A stretch of 29,755 nucleotides of DNA from XYD1-FULL-44-32 sp964433715 (GCA_964433715.1 CAYSSL010000004.1:1-29755), one strand, 5' to 3'. Shown: positions 20,973 to 29,708, counted from the stretch's first letter. Numbers and translations: made by a program. Notes: generated from the letters alone by a model not told the origin.

Positions 20973-21972
20973 ATATTCTTTTTGGTTCGTAATCGGTTGG
21001 AGCGGACGCTAAAAATGTTTCTAGTTGGTCTTTGGTCAATAGTCCGGCCTGAGCTCCAACTTGTTGGACTACGGACATTGAGTTTATGGGTGCCCGCTTC
21101 AGCGCTTCCGGAATAGACAATCCTTGCGCAATCATACAAGTAAAAGTTGAAGCAAAAGAATCGCCCGCGCCGGTGCGACTAATCGGTGGTTTGGGATCGG
21201 GGTAAATTGGCATTTGCCATATTTCCACTCCATCGTAAGTATAGGCTCCTCTTGGTCCATCGGTGAGGACAACTATTTTTGGTCCTAGAGAGCGGATACC
21301 AGATAGGAGGACTTTAATGTCTTCTTCTTTATCTATTTTCAAAATGCGACGAGCTTCTTCTAGGTTGCAGAAAAATATTTCTGTCAGCGAAAAAATATCT
21401 GGCAATTTTTCTGCTCCGAGTGAAATTTGGAATGTCCCCGGTTGAAAGGCCAACTTGGTGGTAGGGTTGTTTTTCAGCCAGAGAGCTAAATCATGATGAA
21501 AATCTAGAGAATTTTCACCTAAAGAACTCAGATAAATCCAGCGCGGGGAAGTGAGGGTGGGTAATATATACTCAAACTCTTCGTGTTTAATTAAAATTGT
21601 TCGTTCTGCTCCGTACCATAGGACATAATGATAATTGGTTTTTTTGTTGTCGTTAATTTTAACAAAGCGCGTATCTACACCATTTCTCTCCAGTTCTCCA
21701 ATAGCTTGTTTGCCTTCTGGGTCGTTGCCAACATCAGTGACAACAGCTGATTTTAAACCTAAACGAGCGGCGGCAACCGCTGCGTTTGGTGAATTGCCTA
21801 CAGCGGGGACAATAGTAACCGATTCATACGGTACTTTGTCACCAAAAGTTAAACATAGCTGACAGTTTTCTTTATTACTATCACAATTTACCTTGGCCTC
21901 TTTTAATTTAATAAAAGCATCGGTCGTAATGTCACCAATCGCGATAAAGTCAAATTCTTGGTCCATAAGCAT
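20971..21972 (-). CDS. PfkB-family carbohydrate kinase
   Basis: A 333-residue ribokinase-fold sugar kinase. 'FIAIGDITTDAFI' is the first strand, 'VGNSPNAAVAAARLG' is the substrate-side motif, and the C-terminal signature SRTGAGDSFAS carries the anion hole and catalytic Asp (GAGD at 268-271). It phosphorylates a sugar or nucleoside; substrate choice is not visible. A cluster 'CDSNKENCQLCL' (residues 29-40) is an unusual Cys-rich insert near the N-terminus. ATG 21972 or 21966 could be the start; a reverse-strand TAGAAT (21986-21981) lies eight bases before the first. It diverges from the aldolase gene across a 68-base shared gap, which suggests joint control of sugar-phosphate metabolism (inference). 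Confidence 0.85.
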   Translation of the reverse strand: MLMDQEFDFIAIGDITTDAFIKLKEAKVNCDSNKENCQLCLTFGDKVPYESVTIVPAVGNSPNAAVAAARLGLKSAVVTDVGNDPEGKQAIGELERNGVDTRFVKINDNKKTNYHYVLWYGAERTILIKHEEFEYILPTLTSPRWIYLSSLGENSLDFHHDLALWLKNNPTTKLAFQPGTFQISLGAEKLPDIFSLTEIFFCNLEEARRILKIDKEEDIKVLLSGIRSLGPKIVVLTDGPRGAYTYDGVEIWQMPIYPDPKPPISRTGAGDSFASTFTCMIAQGLSIPEALKRAPINSMSVVQQVGAQAGLLTKDQLETFLASAPTDYEPKRI

Positions 21973-22025
21973 AAGATTACATTCTAAAAGATATAAACAT
22001 CATAACATATGGTTTGGTCGGCTTG

Positions 22026-22034
22026 TGCTAGAAT
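22026..22034 (+). promoter_or_regulatory. Extended -10 promoter of the aldolase gene
   Basis: TGC followed by TAGAAT (22029-22034), six bases before the ATG at 22041. There is no good -35; the TG extension may compensate. Fits a leaderless transcript. Confidence 0.5.
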
Positions 22035-22040
22035 AGGTCT

Positions 22041-22907
22041 ATGAAGACTTTAGCTCAATATATAGAGGAGGCTGACCAAGGTCAGTGGGCGTTGGGACAC
22101 TTTAATATTTCTAATGTTGAAGGTTTGTGGGGGGTGTTTAAAGCAGCCGAGGGTCTTGATTTGCCGGTTGTGATAGGGGTGTCAGAAGGGGAAAGAAATC
22201 ACCTCGGAATCAAACAAGTTAAAGCTTTGGTAGATAGTTTGCGCGCTGAATATAACTACCCAATATTTTTAAACGCCGACCACACTTATTCACTAGAAGA
22301 AATAAAAAAAGTGGTGGATGCGGGCTTTGATTCCGTGGTGGTGGATGGTTCCAAGCTGTCGTTGGAAGATAATATTGCCCTAACGAAAGCGGCCGTTACT
22401 TATGCTAAAAATGTTAACCCGGATATTTTAGTGGAAGGGGAGATTGGTTATATTGGCACTTCTAGTAAGTTGTTGGATGAGATTCCCGTGGAGGCGGTAA
22501 TTTCTGGTGAAGCTTTGCCTACTCCGGCGGTGGCGGCTCAGTTTGTTGAGGCAACTGGGGTTGATCTCTTGGCGCCAGCGGTGGGCAATCTACACGGGAT
22601 GTTAAAATCGGGTACTGACCCGCGTCTTGATATTGAACTAATAAAAAAAATACGAGCGGCCAGTGGTGTTCCGCTGGTTTTGCATGGTGGCTCAGGTATT
22701 ACCGATGATGATTTTGTGGCGGCTATCAAGGCGGGTGTTTCGATGATTCATATAAATACAGAGATTAGAGTTGTTTTTCGCGATGCTTTAAAGAGGTATT
22801 TACAAGAAAATCCTGATGAAATTGCTCCCTATAAAATAATGACCCCGGCTATGCACGCGATTGAGCAAAAAACAGCAGAGCGTCTTCGGTTGTTTGCTGG
22901 CCAATAA
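22041..22907 (+). CDS. Class II ketose-bisphosphate aldolase
   Basis: A 288-residue zinc aldolase of the FbaA/KbaY/GatY family. The catalytic Asp and zinc His are in NADHT (D80, H81); other zinc ligands are H185 (LHGML) and H215 (LHGGSG). VEGEIGYIG (131-139) and INTEIR (238-243) are family signatures. It cleaves fructose or tagatose 1,6-bisphosphate into two triose phosphates; the sequence alone does not settle which. It is five bases upstream of the FAD-linked dehydrogenase and probably co-transcribed. The preferred start follows an extended -10. Confidence 0.92.
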   Translation: MKTLAQYIEEADQGQWALGHFNISNVEGLWGVFKAAEGLDLPVVIGVSEGERNHLGIKQVKALVDSLRAEYNYPIFLNADHTYSLEEIKKVVDAGFDSVVVDGSKLSLEDNIALTKAAVTYAKNVNPDILVEGEIGYIGTSSKLLDEIPVEAVISGEALPTPAVAAQFVEATGVDLLAPAVGNLHGMLKSGTDPRLDIELIKKIRAASGVPLVLHGGSGITDDDFVAAIKAGVSMIHINTEIRVVFRDALKRYLQENPDEIAPYKIMTPAMHAIEQKTAERLRLFAGQ

Positions 22908-22912
22908 AATTT

Positions 22913-24562
22913 ATGTCATTTTCACCGGCTTTATATGATGATCTTCGGACGGGTTTTCGGGGAGATATATCAATAGCACCAGAAGTTTTAACGGCTTACA
23001 GCCACGATGCGAGCTTGTTTGAGGTTCGCCCCGCTGTCGTTGTTTGGCCTAAAGACCAAGCCGATATGTCTTTTTTGGTTAATTTTGTTAATCGGCATAA
23101 AAAAGATAATCCTGAGTTGGCCATTACGGTGCGAGCCGCTGGTACTTGTATGTCGGGGGGAGCAATCGGCGAATCTATTGTGGCTGATACCACAAGGTAT
23201 ATGAAAGGGGTGGTAGATTTGCGTACGGGTGAGGCCGTTGTCTTGCCGGGTACTTTGTATCGGGATTTTGAGGCAGAAGTTGTAAAAACTGGTCAGATGC
23301 TGCCTTCCTATACGGCGTCTAAAGATATGAATGCGATTGGCGGGATGATTGGCAATAATTCAGGAGGTGAAAAAAATCTTCGTTTTGGTAAAACTGAAAA
23401 GTATGTCCAAAAATTAGACATTGTTTTGTCTGACGGTGAGGTTTATGAAATCAAACCCTTATCTAAAGCAGAGCTAGAATTAAAAATAAAAGAAAATAAT
23501 TTTTTAGGTAGGATTTATCAAAAACTTTTTGCTTTAATTGAAAACAATAAAGATATTATTGCTAACGCTCGTCCGACAGTCTCTAAGAACTCAGCGGGGT
23601 ATTATTTGTGGAATATCTGGGATGGAGAAACTTTTGATTTAAATAAACTTATTACGGGCGCTCAGGGTACTCTTGGTTTAGTCACCAAGGCAACAATGGG
23701 TTTGGTACCAGTCGAGGATAAGTCGGAACTGGTAGTGGTTTTTTTGTCGGACATTGCTTCGGTGGCTGATACGGTAAATATAGCACTGTCATTTGAGCCA
23801 GATAGTATTGAATCTTATGATGATAAGACAATGAAGCTGGCTTTGCGTTTTTTGCCTGCTTTGGCTAAAAAATTAAAATTTGGAGGTCTGTGGAAGTTGG
23901 GGTGGTCCTTTTGGCCGGAAGCCAAAATGGCTTTACGTGGAGGGTTGCCCAAGTTGGTTTTGTTGGTGGAGTTTGCTGGTCGAAAGGACGATGACTTAAT
24001 AAGCAAAGCTACGGGTTTTGTTCAAAAAATGACGAAGAGGGGGATAGTGGCCAGAAGGACCTCTGGTCCAGCGGAAACTGAAAAATATTGGACAATTAGA
24101 CGGGAAGCTTTTAGTTTGCTCCGGAAGCATTTGGGCAAAAAACGGACCGCCCCTTTTATTGACGATATTATTGTTTCGCCCACTAAGATGCCTGAGTTTT
24201 TACCGCAGTTGCGAGCTGTTTTGGATCCTTATAATTTGTCTTACACCATCGCTGGTCACGCCGGTGACGGCAATTTTCATATTATTCCCTTAATGGATTT
24301 GAGCGATCCTGAAACTGGTAAAATAATCATGGAATTGTCGGACAAGGTTTATCAGCTTGTTGTTGATTTTGGTGGTTCTATTACGGCCGAGCATAATGAC
24401 GGAATAATTCGGACACCATATCTGGAAAAAATGTATGGTCCAGAGATGGTCGCCCTTTTCGCTCAGGTGAAGCAGATTTTTGATCCTCAAAACATCTTTA
24501 ACCCTGGTAAAAAAGTTGGTGGCAGTAAGGAATATGTCCGCAATCATCTGAGTCGTCACTAG
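22913..24562 (+). CDS. FAD-linked D-lactate/glycolate dehydrogenase-type oxidase
   Basis: A 549-residue flavoprotein. The FAD_binding_4 domain includes 'VRAAGTCMSGGAIGESIVAD', 'YTASKDMNAIGGMIGNNSGGEKNLRFG' and 'VLSDGEVYEI'; the C-terminal FAD-oxidase domain includes 'YTIAGHAGDGNFHIIPL' with its His pair and 'GGSITAEHNDGIIRTPYL'. It oxidises a 2-hydroxy acid to the keto acid; D-lactate is the likeliest. There is no Fe-S domain attached, so the electron acceptor is probably a quinone or a separate protein. Five bases after the aldolase stop, same operon. Confidence 0.88.
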   Translation: MSFSPALYDDLRTGFRGDISIAPEVLTAYSHDASLFEVRPAVVVWPKDQADMSFLVNFVNRHKKDNPELAITVRAAGTCMSGGAIGESIVADTTRYMKGVVDLRTGEAVVLPGTLYRDFEAEVVKTGQMLPSYTASKDMNAIGGMIGNNSGGEKNLRFGKTEKYVQKLDIVLSDGEVYEIKPLSKAELELKIKENNFLGRIYQKLFALIENNKDIIANARPTVSKNSAGYYLWNIWDGETFDLNKLITGAQGTLGLVTKATMGLVPVEDKSELVVVFLSDIASVADTVNIALSFEPDSIESYDDKTMKLALRFLPALAKKLKFGGLWKLGWSFWPEAKMALRGGLPKLVLLVEFAGRKDDDLISKATGFVQKMTKRGIVARRTSGPAETEKYWTIRREAFSLLRKHLGKKRTAPFIDDIIVSPTKMPEFLPQLRAVLDPYNLSYTIAGHAGDGNFHIIPLMDLSDPETGKIIMELSDKVYQLVVDFGGSITAEHNDGIIRTPYLEKMYGPEMVALFAQVKQIFDPQNIFNPGKKVGGSKEYVRNHLSRH

Positions 24563-24571
24563 GCTTACCCC

Positions 24572-24600
24572 TTGCATAATAGAGTGATTTCTTATATATT
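24572..24600 (+). promoter_or_regulatory. Promoter of the bL25 gene
   Basis: TTGCAT (24572-24577) and TATATT (24595-24600) are exactly 17 bases apart. The ATG is nine bases past the -10, so the leader is at most a few bases. Confidence 0.72.
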
Positions 24601-24609
24601 GTCTCCGTT

Positions 24610-25254
24610 ATGTTGACCCTAAATGCAATTAAACGAGAAGCCTTTGGTAAAGCCCTAAAGCAACCGCGACTGGAAGGAAAGTTGCCGGTTGTTATTTATG
24701 GTCGCAAACAGGAGGCTATTTCTTATTTCGTTGACCTTAAAGACTTTAATAAAATTTACCGCGAGGCCGGTGAATCCACCGTCATTGAATTTAAATCGGC
24801 CGATGGTGACAATGATGTTCTTATTAAGGCTGTTGATTACGACCCAGTGTCTGGTAGTCCTGTCCATGTTGATTTTTATGCGATTGAAAAGGGTAAAAAG
24901 GTTGAAGTAGAAGTACCACTAGAGTTTGAAGGTGAATCTTTGGCGGTAAAAAATCTTGGTGGTGTTTTGGTAAAAGTTATCCACGATTTACCTATTGAGG
25001 CAATGCCAAAAGATCTACCTCACGATATTAAAGTTGATATTTCTTCTTTGGTGGATTTTGATAGTCAAATTACGGTGGCTGACCTTAAAATTCCAGCTGG
25101 TGTAACAGTAATGATTGACCCAGAAGAAGTCGTAGCCTTGGTTTCGGAACCGAAAGATGAGCCCGTTGAAGAAGTTCCGGTTGATATCTCTCAAATTGAA
25201 GTTGAACAAAAGGGTAAAAAAGAGGACGAAGGGGAAGAGGAAGCAGGGAAATAA
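24610..25254 (+). CDS. rplY: 50S ribosomal protein bL25 (CTC/TL5 form)
   Basis: A 214-residue ribosomal protein that binds 5S rRNA. The N-terminal L25 domain begins 'LNAIKREAFGKALKQPRLEGKLPVVIYG', and the C-terminal beta domain ('VEVPLEFEGESLAVKNLGGVL' to 'VVALVSEP') is the long TL5/CTC form. The last 25 or so residues are Glu/Lys-rich. Normal length for the long form. No Shine-Dalgarno; the promoter ends nine bases before the start. An 18-bp terminator begins at its stop codon. Confidence 0.93.
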   Translation: MLTLNAIKREAFGKALKQPRLEGKLPVVIYGRKQEAISYFVDLKDFNKIYREAGESTVIEFKSADGDNDVLIKAVDYDPVSGSPVHVDFYAIEKGKKVEVEVPLEFEGESLAVKNLGGVLVKVIHDLPIEAMPKDLPHDIKVDISSLVDFDSQITVADLKIPAGVTVMIDPEEVVALVSEPKDEPVEEVPVDISQIEVEQKGKKEDEGEEEAGK

Positions 25255-25304
25255 TACCAAAAAACCCGAGCCGGCACATCGCGCCAGCTCGGGTTTTTTG
25301 GTAT
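25254..25304. terminator. 18-bp palindromic terminator after bL25
   Basis: The arms 25254-25271 and 25287-25304 are a perfect 18-bp inverted repeat with an A6/T6 tract, so it may work on both strands. The right arm overlaps the possible -10 (TATACT 25302-25307) of the next gene. Confidence 0.92.
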
Positions 25305-25315
25305 ACTATATCGGT

Positions 25316-26662
25316 ATGTTTGAGAACATAGCTATTTTTTCTAAGCGATGGCGATTTTTCCCAGCTCTAGTTTTGTTGGTTTTCTGTTTTTTGCCTGCGA
25401 CTGTTTTGGGTCAAAGCGCAGATTCGGACAAAGCGTCTCGTGAGGCCGCTTTGCGAGACGAGCTCGCCAAGGTGGAGGCCGATATTGCCGCCAACATGAA
25501 GCTTTTGGTGTCTAAACAAAAAGAGTCTTCTTCTATTGCTCGTGATATTCAAATACTTACCTATCAAATCAATCAGGCCAAATTAAAGATTAGACAAAAA
25601 CAAATTGAGATTGAGCGGTTGGGGGGAGATATAACCAAAAAGGAGGCGACTATTACAACTTTGACCAATGAGATTGAGGAGGAAAAAGAATCCTTGTCAG
25701 AGCTTTTGCGTAAAACAAAAGATTTGGATCATATCAATATGACGGAGGTGATTCTTGGTAATGACAACTTGTCTGATTTCTTTGTGGATCTAGATTCTTT
25801 TAATTTCATTCAATCTAGTATGCACAACTCTTTTTCCCAAATGCGCAATACTCAAGTTGAGACCACCAAGGAGAAAATTACCCTAGAGCGCCGGCGCGAC
25901 GCTGAGCGCGATGCTAAGCGAGTTATTGAAGAAGAAACTAAGAAAATTCAATCGGCCGAAGCGGAAAAAAAGCGCCTGTTGTCAATATCTAAATCTCAAG
26001 AAGCGGGCTATAGCAATATTATTGCCGAGCGAGAAAGGCGGCGAGCGGCGATTAGGAGTGAGCTTTTCCGCTTGCGCGACTCCACGGCTATATCTTTTGG
26101 TGAGGCAGTAGACTTGGCTGTTCAGCTATCTAAACAAACTGGGGTGCGGCCAGCTTTTGCTTTGGCTATTTTAAAACAAGAGACAAATATTGGTCAGAAC
26201 GTGGGTACTTGCAACCGACCCGGAGATCCGGCGACCAAGCAGTATGCCGCGATTATGCACCCAACTCGTGATATACCTCCTTTCCTTAGGATAACTTCAG
26301 AATTGGGTCTTGATCCAAATACCACACCCCTGTCTTGTCCTTTGGGTTATGGGTATGGTGGAGCTATGGGTCCAGCCCAATTTATTCCATCAACGTGGGA
26401 ACCATATAAGGGAAGAATCGCCGCTATTACTGGTAATAATCCGCCGAGTCCGTGGAAACCAATTGACGCTTTTGCCGCCTCTCAGCTTCTTTTGCGTGAT
26501 TTGGGTGCCGCGGCTGGTGGTTATACTGCCGAGCGGACAGCCGCCCTTCGCTACTACGCCGGAGGAAACTGGGCCGATCCGCGCAACGCCTTTTATGGCA
26601 ATTCTGTCATGAATCTGGCGACCGCTATGCAGGCTCAGATTGATATCTTGCAAGGTAATTAA
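25316..26662 (+). CDS. Secreted coiled-coil lytic transglycosylase
   Basis: A 448-residue protein starting at ATG 25316. The longer frame from 25157 is rejected because it runs through the bL25 gene and its terminator. A signal peptide is at the start ('FFPALVLLVFCFLPATVLGQ'), then a long coiled coil (about residues 35-245, like EnvC/PcsB), then a SLT/MltB-like domain: 'ALAILKQETNIG' with catalytic Glu289, 'GGAMGPAQFIPSTW', and 'AALRYYAGG'. It would cleave peptidoglycan glycan strands outside the cell, probably in growth or separation. Cysteines in the domain may form disulfides. Confidence 0.88.
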   Translation: MFENIAIFSKRWRFFPALVLLVFCFLPATVLGQSADSDKASREAALRDELAKVEADIAANMKLLVSKQKESSSIARDIQILTYQINQAKLKIRQKQIEIERLGGDITKKEATITTLTNEIEEEKESLSELLRKTKDLDHINMTEVILGNDNLSDFFVDLDSFNFIQSSMHNSFSQMRNTQVETTKEKITLERRRDAERDAKRVIEEETKKIQSAEAEKKRLLSISKSQEAGYSNIIAERERRRAAIRSELFRLRDSTAISFGEAVDLAVQLSKQTGVRPAFALAILKQETNIGQNVGTCNRPGDPATKQYAAIMHPTRDIPPFLRITSELGLDPNTTPLSCPLGYGYGGAMGPAQFIPSTWEPYKGRIAAITGNNPPSPWKPIDAFAASQLLLRDLGAAAGGYTAERTAALRYYAGGNWADPRNAFYGNSVMNLATAMQAQIDILQGN

Positions 26663-26676
26663 TTCTATGGTAAATT
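26648..26676 (+). promoter_or_regulatory. Promoter of the bL31 gene
   Basis: TTGCAA (26648-26653) and TAAATT (26671-26676) with exactly 17 bases between, and TGG before the -10 as an extended element. The ATG is seven bases past the -10. It overlaps the end of the transglycosylase gene. Confidence 0.7.
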
Positions 26677-26683
26677 AGCGACT

Positions 26684-26938
26684 ATGCAAAAGGAAATTCA
26701 TCCTACTTACTATCCGGAAGCCAAAGTTAGCTGCGCCTGCGGCCACACTTTTACTGTGGGTTCAACAAAAGAAAAAATTGACGTGGAGGTCTGCGCTGCT
26801 TGCCACCCTTTCTTTACCGGCAACGAAAAAGTTATGGATACGGCTGGGCGCGTAGAAAAATTCAAAGCTCGAGCTCAGAAGGCTACTCCGGCCAAGAAAA
26901 AGACGACCAAAAAGAAAGAGGAGGTAGCGTCCGAATAG
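26684..26938 (+). CDS. rpmE: 50S ribosomal protein bL31, zinc form
   Basis: An 84-residue protein. The zinc cysteines C17, C19, C37 and C40 (SCACGHTF and VCAACHPFFTG) mark the zinc-bearing form. The last 20 residues are Lys/Thr-rich. It joins the two ribosomal subunits at the head bridge. It starts directly after its promoter with no Shine-Dalgarno, and a hairpin follows. Confidence 0.95.
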   Translation: MQKEIHPTYYPEAKVSCACGHTFTVGSTKEKIDVEVCAACHPFFTGNEKVMDTAGRVEKFKARAQKATPAKKKTTKKKEEVASE

Positions 26939-26949
26939 ATTTTTTACTC

Positions 26950-26976
26950 AAAGAAACGCAGATGGTGCGTTTCTTT
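26950..26976 (+). terminator. Hairpin after bL31
   Basis: AAAGAAACGCA/TGCGTTTCTTT is an 11-bp perfect stem with loop GATGG. The T-rich arm supplies the tract, so it may be a weak terminator. Confidence 0.6.
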
Positions 26977-27004
26977 ACTAATGGAAGAGTTGTATTATAC
27001 AACC

Positions 27005-28015
27005 ATGTCTAATGTTTCCGACAATCAAAACCTAGATGACTATAGGCAGAATCAAAAAACTGCCTATTTGATGATGGAGTATGACCGTTTGTCAGGCAAA
27101 ATAGCTGAGGCTGAAACTGTTGGTATTGATGATCCTGAAATGAAAGAATTGGCGGTTGAAGAATTAAAAAACTTAGATAGTCAGCGTCAGACTATTTTGG
27201 ATACAATTAAAGATATTTTAGCTAAAGAGGTGGCAGAAGATGAGGTGGTTAATGAAGTTATTATGGAAATACGAGCGGGGGCTGGTGGAGAAGAGTCGGC
27301 CCTCTTTGCGGTCAACTTGAAAGAGATGTATGAAGCTTATGCAGTTGGTCGCGGTTGGCAGTTTCAAGTGATTGATGAATCTTTATCGGAACTGGGTGGT
27401 TATAAAGAAGTTTCTATTGAAATTAAGGGTAAAAATATTTATGACGCTTTGCGTTATGAGACTGGTGTCCACCGTGTTCAGCGCGTACCGGCGACAGAAA
27501 AACAAGGTCGGGTCCACACTTCTACGGCCTCGGTGGCGGTGATGCCTATTCGTAAAAAGACCAAGATTTATATCAATCCGGCCGATTTGGAAATTGAAAC
27601 CACTCGTTCTGGTGGGGCCGGTGGCCAAAATGTGAACAAGGTGGAGACGGCAGTGCGGATTATCCACAAGCCAACCGGTATCGCGGTTCGCAGTCAGAGT
27701 GAACGTTTTCAACAGCGTAATCGTGAAAAAGCGATGATGATTTTAGAGGCGAAATTAAATGAAATGCAGGAATTGGCCGACAAAAAACAAGAAACCGATG
27801 AGCGTCGGAGCCAAATTGGGACAGGTGATCGTAGTGAAAAAATAAGGACATATAATGTTTTGCAAGATCGTATCACTGACCATCGTATTAAGCAGTCGTG
27901 GCACGGTATTGAAAGGATCATGGCCGGAGAGATTGGCCCACTGGTTGAAGCCTTGGCGGCCACGGGTGGTCAGGCGGTAGAGGGCGCTGGTGAGCCAGAC
28001 GATTTAGAAGATTAA
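27005..28015 (+). CDS. prfA: Peptide chain release factor 1
   Basis: A 336-residue RF1. The stop-reading PxT motif is PAT at 162-164 (RVPATEKQG), which is the RF1 version for UAG and UAA. The GGQ motif is at 206-208 (SGGAGGQNVNKVET). Normal length. ATG 27005 is preferred to 26981, since the extra residues come from the intergenic -10-like region TATTAT (26993-26998), which ends six bases before the ATG. It follows bL31, a common arrangement. Confidence 0.95.
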   Translation: MSNVSDNQNLDDYRQNQKTAYLMMEYDRLSGKIAEAETVGIDDPEMKELAVEELKNLDSQRQTILDTIKDILAKEVAEDEVVNEVIMEIRAGAGGEESALFAVNLKEMYEAYAVGRGWQFQVIDESLSELGGYKEVSIEIKGKNIYDALRYETGVHRVQRVPATEKQGRVHTSTASVAVMPIRKKTKIYINPADLEIETTRSGGAGGQNVNKVETAVRIIHKPTGIAVRSQSERFQQRNREKAMMILEAKLNEMQELADKKQETDERRSQIGTGDRSEKIRTYNVLQDRITDHRIKQSWHGIERIMAGEIGPLVEALAATGGQAVEGAGEPDDLED

Positions 28016-28019
28016 GCCA

Positions 28020-28048
28020 TTGCCAAGCTTGGTAATATTTGATAGACT
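28020..28048 (+). promoter_or_regulatory. Promoter of the uS2 gene
   Basis: TTGCCA (28020-28025) and TAGACT (28043-28048) are 17 bases apart; the ATG is nine bases beyond. The -35 lies in a short hairpin CCAAGCTTGG. Confidence 0.6.
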
Positions 28049-28057
28049 ACGACCCGT

Positions 28058-28813
28058 ATGGAAAATACTGATAATAAGACTATAAACGAGTCACGTTTGC
28101 GCGAACTATTTCAAGTTGGCGCTCATTTTGGCTACAGTCGAGCTCGCCGCCACCCCTCGGTGGATAAGTATGTTTTTGGTTATAAAAATAAGACGGCTAT
28201 TATTGATTTAGAAAAGACCATGACCGCTTTGGAGCGAGCTAAAGATTTTGTTCGCGTCTTGGGGAGTGAAGGCAAGGTAGTTTTATTTGTTGGTAACAAA
28301 AATGAAGCTCGGGCGGTTGTAAAAGTGGCAGCGGAAAGCATTGCTATGCCTTATGTAGCCGAACGCTGGATTGGTGGGACCCTAACAAATTCTAAAGAAA
28401 TAAAAGCTCGATTGAAAAGGTTGGCCGATATAAAAGCCGACGAAGAATCTGGTGAGTTGTTGAAATATACCAAAAAAGAACGTGGTCTAATTGGTAAAGA
28501 GAAAAAAGATCTAGATCGTTATTTTGGTGGTATTGTCGGTATGGCTAAAATGCCAGCCGCGATGTTTGTGGTAGATGCTAATGCTGAGAGTATTGCTGTT
28601 GCCGAGGCTAATCGTATGAATATTCCAGTCATCACTTTGTCTAACTCCGATTGTGATATTCGTTCCATTGCTTATCCAATAGTTGGTAACGATGGAGCGG
28701 TCGCTAGTATCACTTATTTTGTGCGGGAAATAGTGGAGGCTTATAAAGATGGTCAAAAAAACCCCACTCCTAAGGCGCCAGCACCAAAAGTGGATAGCCC
28801 AGCAGCGGAATAG
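28058..28813 (+). CDS. rpsB: 30S ribosomal protein uS2
   Basis: A 251-residue uS2. 'ELFQVGAHFGYSRARRHPSVDKYVFGYKNKTAIIDLEKT' opens the fold, 'YVAERWIGGTLTNSKEI' and 'FVVDANAESIAVAEANRMNIPVI' are typical. It binds at the small-subunit head-body junction. The C-terminal 20 residues are Pro/Lys-rich. Thirty-four bases before EF-Ts, the classic rpsB-tsf order. Confidence 0.96.
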   Translation: MENTDNKTINESRLRELFQVGAHFGYSRARRHPSVDKYVFGYKNKTAIIDLEKTMTALERAKDFVRVLGSEGKVVLFVGNKNEARAVVKVAAESIAMPYVAERWIGGTLTNSKEIKARLKRLADIKADEESGELLKYTKKERGLIGKEKKDLDRYFGGIVGMAKMPAAMFVVDANAESIAVAEANRMNIPVITLSNSDCDIRSIAYPIVGNDGAVASITYFVREIVEAYKDGQKNPTPKAPAPKVDSPAAE

Positions 28814-28847
28814 GGTTTTTTAGCGTATACTTAAATCGTTATATTTT

Positions 28848-29303
28848 ATGGCTGATACCCAGTCAATCAAGGAATTACGAGATCGGACCGGTATATCCGT
28901 TTCCGAATGCAAGAAAGCTCTAGACGCCGCAGGTGGTGATATGGAGAAGGCTCTTGGTCTGCTTAAAGAAAAAAGTGCTGAAGCGGCTGGTAAAAAGTCT
29001 GATCGGGAACTTGGGGCTGGTATTGTAAATGCCTATATCCACGGTGCTGGCAGTATTGGGGTATTGGTAGAGCTTGCTTGTGAGACTGATTTTGTTTCTA
29101 AACATGAAGACTTTAAAGCTATGGCGGCAGATATTGCTATGCATATTGCTGCCATGAATCCTGTTGATTTGGCAGAGTTACTAGGTCAGGAATTTATTAA
29201 AGACCCTAGTATAACGGTTGAGGCCTGTGTTCAACAGGGGACACAAAAATTTGGTGAGCGTATTGTTTTATCTCGATTTGTGCGTTTTGAGATTGGGGCC
29301 TAG
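28848..29303 (+). CDS. tsf: Elongation factor Ts, short single-core form
   Basis: A 151-residue EF-Ts, compared with about 280 in E. coli. The N-terminal UBA-like domain (SIKELRDRTGISVSECKKAL) and one core subdomain (GVLVELACETDFVSKHEDF, the EF-Tu contact) are kept; the second core subdomain and dimerisation hairpin are missing. Similar short forms are known in Thermus and many reduced bacteria. It exchanges GDP for GTP on EF-Tu. A TATACT (28826-28831) may give it a second promoter. Six bases before the next gene. Confidence 0.93.
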   Translation: MADTQSIKELRDRTGISVSECKKALDAAGGDMEKALGLLKEKSAEAAGKKSDRELGAGIVNAYIHGAGSIGVLVELACETDFVSKHEDFKAMAADIAMHIAAMNPVDLAELLGQEFIKDPSITVEACVQQGTQKFGERIVLSRFVRFEIGA

Positions 29304-29309
29304 TTTCTT

Positions 29310-29708
29310 ATGATTTATCTTTTTACAATTGCGTTTGTTTCGTACATGCTGGCATTGGGGCTGGTGTTTTCTCGTTATCGGGCGATTAAGGCCGGAAAGG
29401 TTCCTGCGGCAGAACTTAATCAACCATCACTCGGGGCGGCTTTTTCCCAAGGATTAGACGCCTTTGCTGTTTATATTGTTTTCTTTTCTCGCGAAGCTTT
29501 GCATCATGGTTATGTTTATATTTTATTGTTAGCGAAGCGTTTAGCCACCTTCACTAAAAAAACTTTAGTGGAAGTTGAAAGGATTTTAAATCGGGTTATT
29601 CATACAACCAAACAAAAGCGGCGGGATGGGGAAAAGGGTGCTACATCTCTTTTTCTGAAAGAGATAAAAATGCATCAAGCTGAAATAAAAAGAGGTTTAC
29701 ATTCGTAA
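29310..29708 (+). CDS. Small membrane protein of unknown function
   Basis: A 132-residue protein. The first 20 residues ('MIYLFTIAFVSYMLALGLVF') are a membrane helix, a second hydrophobic stretch is at about 55-82 ('AFAVYIVFFSREALHHGYVYILLLAKRL'), and the rest is Lys/Arg-rich and helical, probably cytosolic. No family recognised. It follows EF-Ts by six bases, so it is read with rpsB-tsf. The 47 bases after its stop hold nothing clear before the window ends. Confidence 0.6.
   Translation: MIYLFTIAFVSYMLALGLVFSRYRAIKAGKVPAAELNQPSLGAAFSQGLDAFAVYIVFFSREALHHGYVYILLLAKRLATFTKKTLVEVERILNRVIHTTKQKRRDGEKGATSLFLKEIKMHQAEIKRGLHS

Noticed and set aside
25157..25315. N-terminal extension of the transglycosylase frame
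   Set aside because: It runs through the bL25 gene and its terminator; the signal peptide follows directly after ATG 25316.
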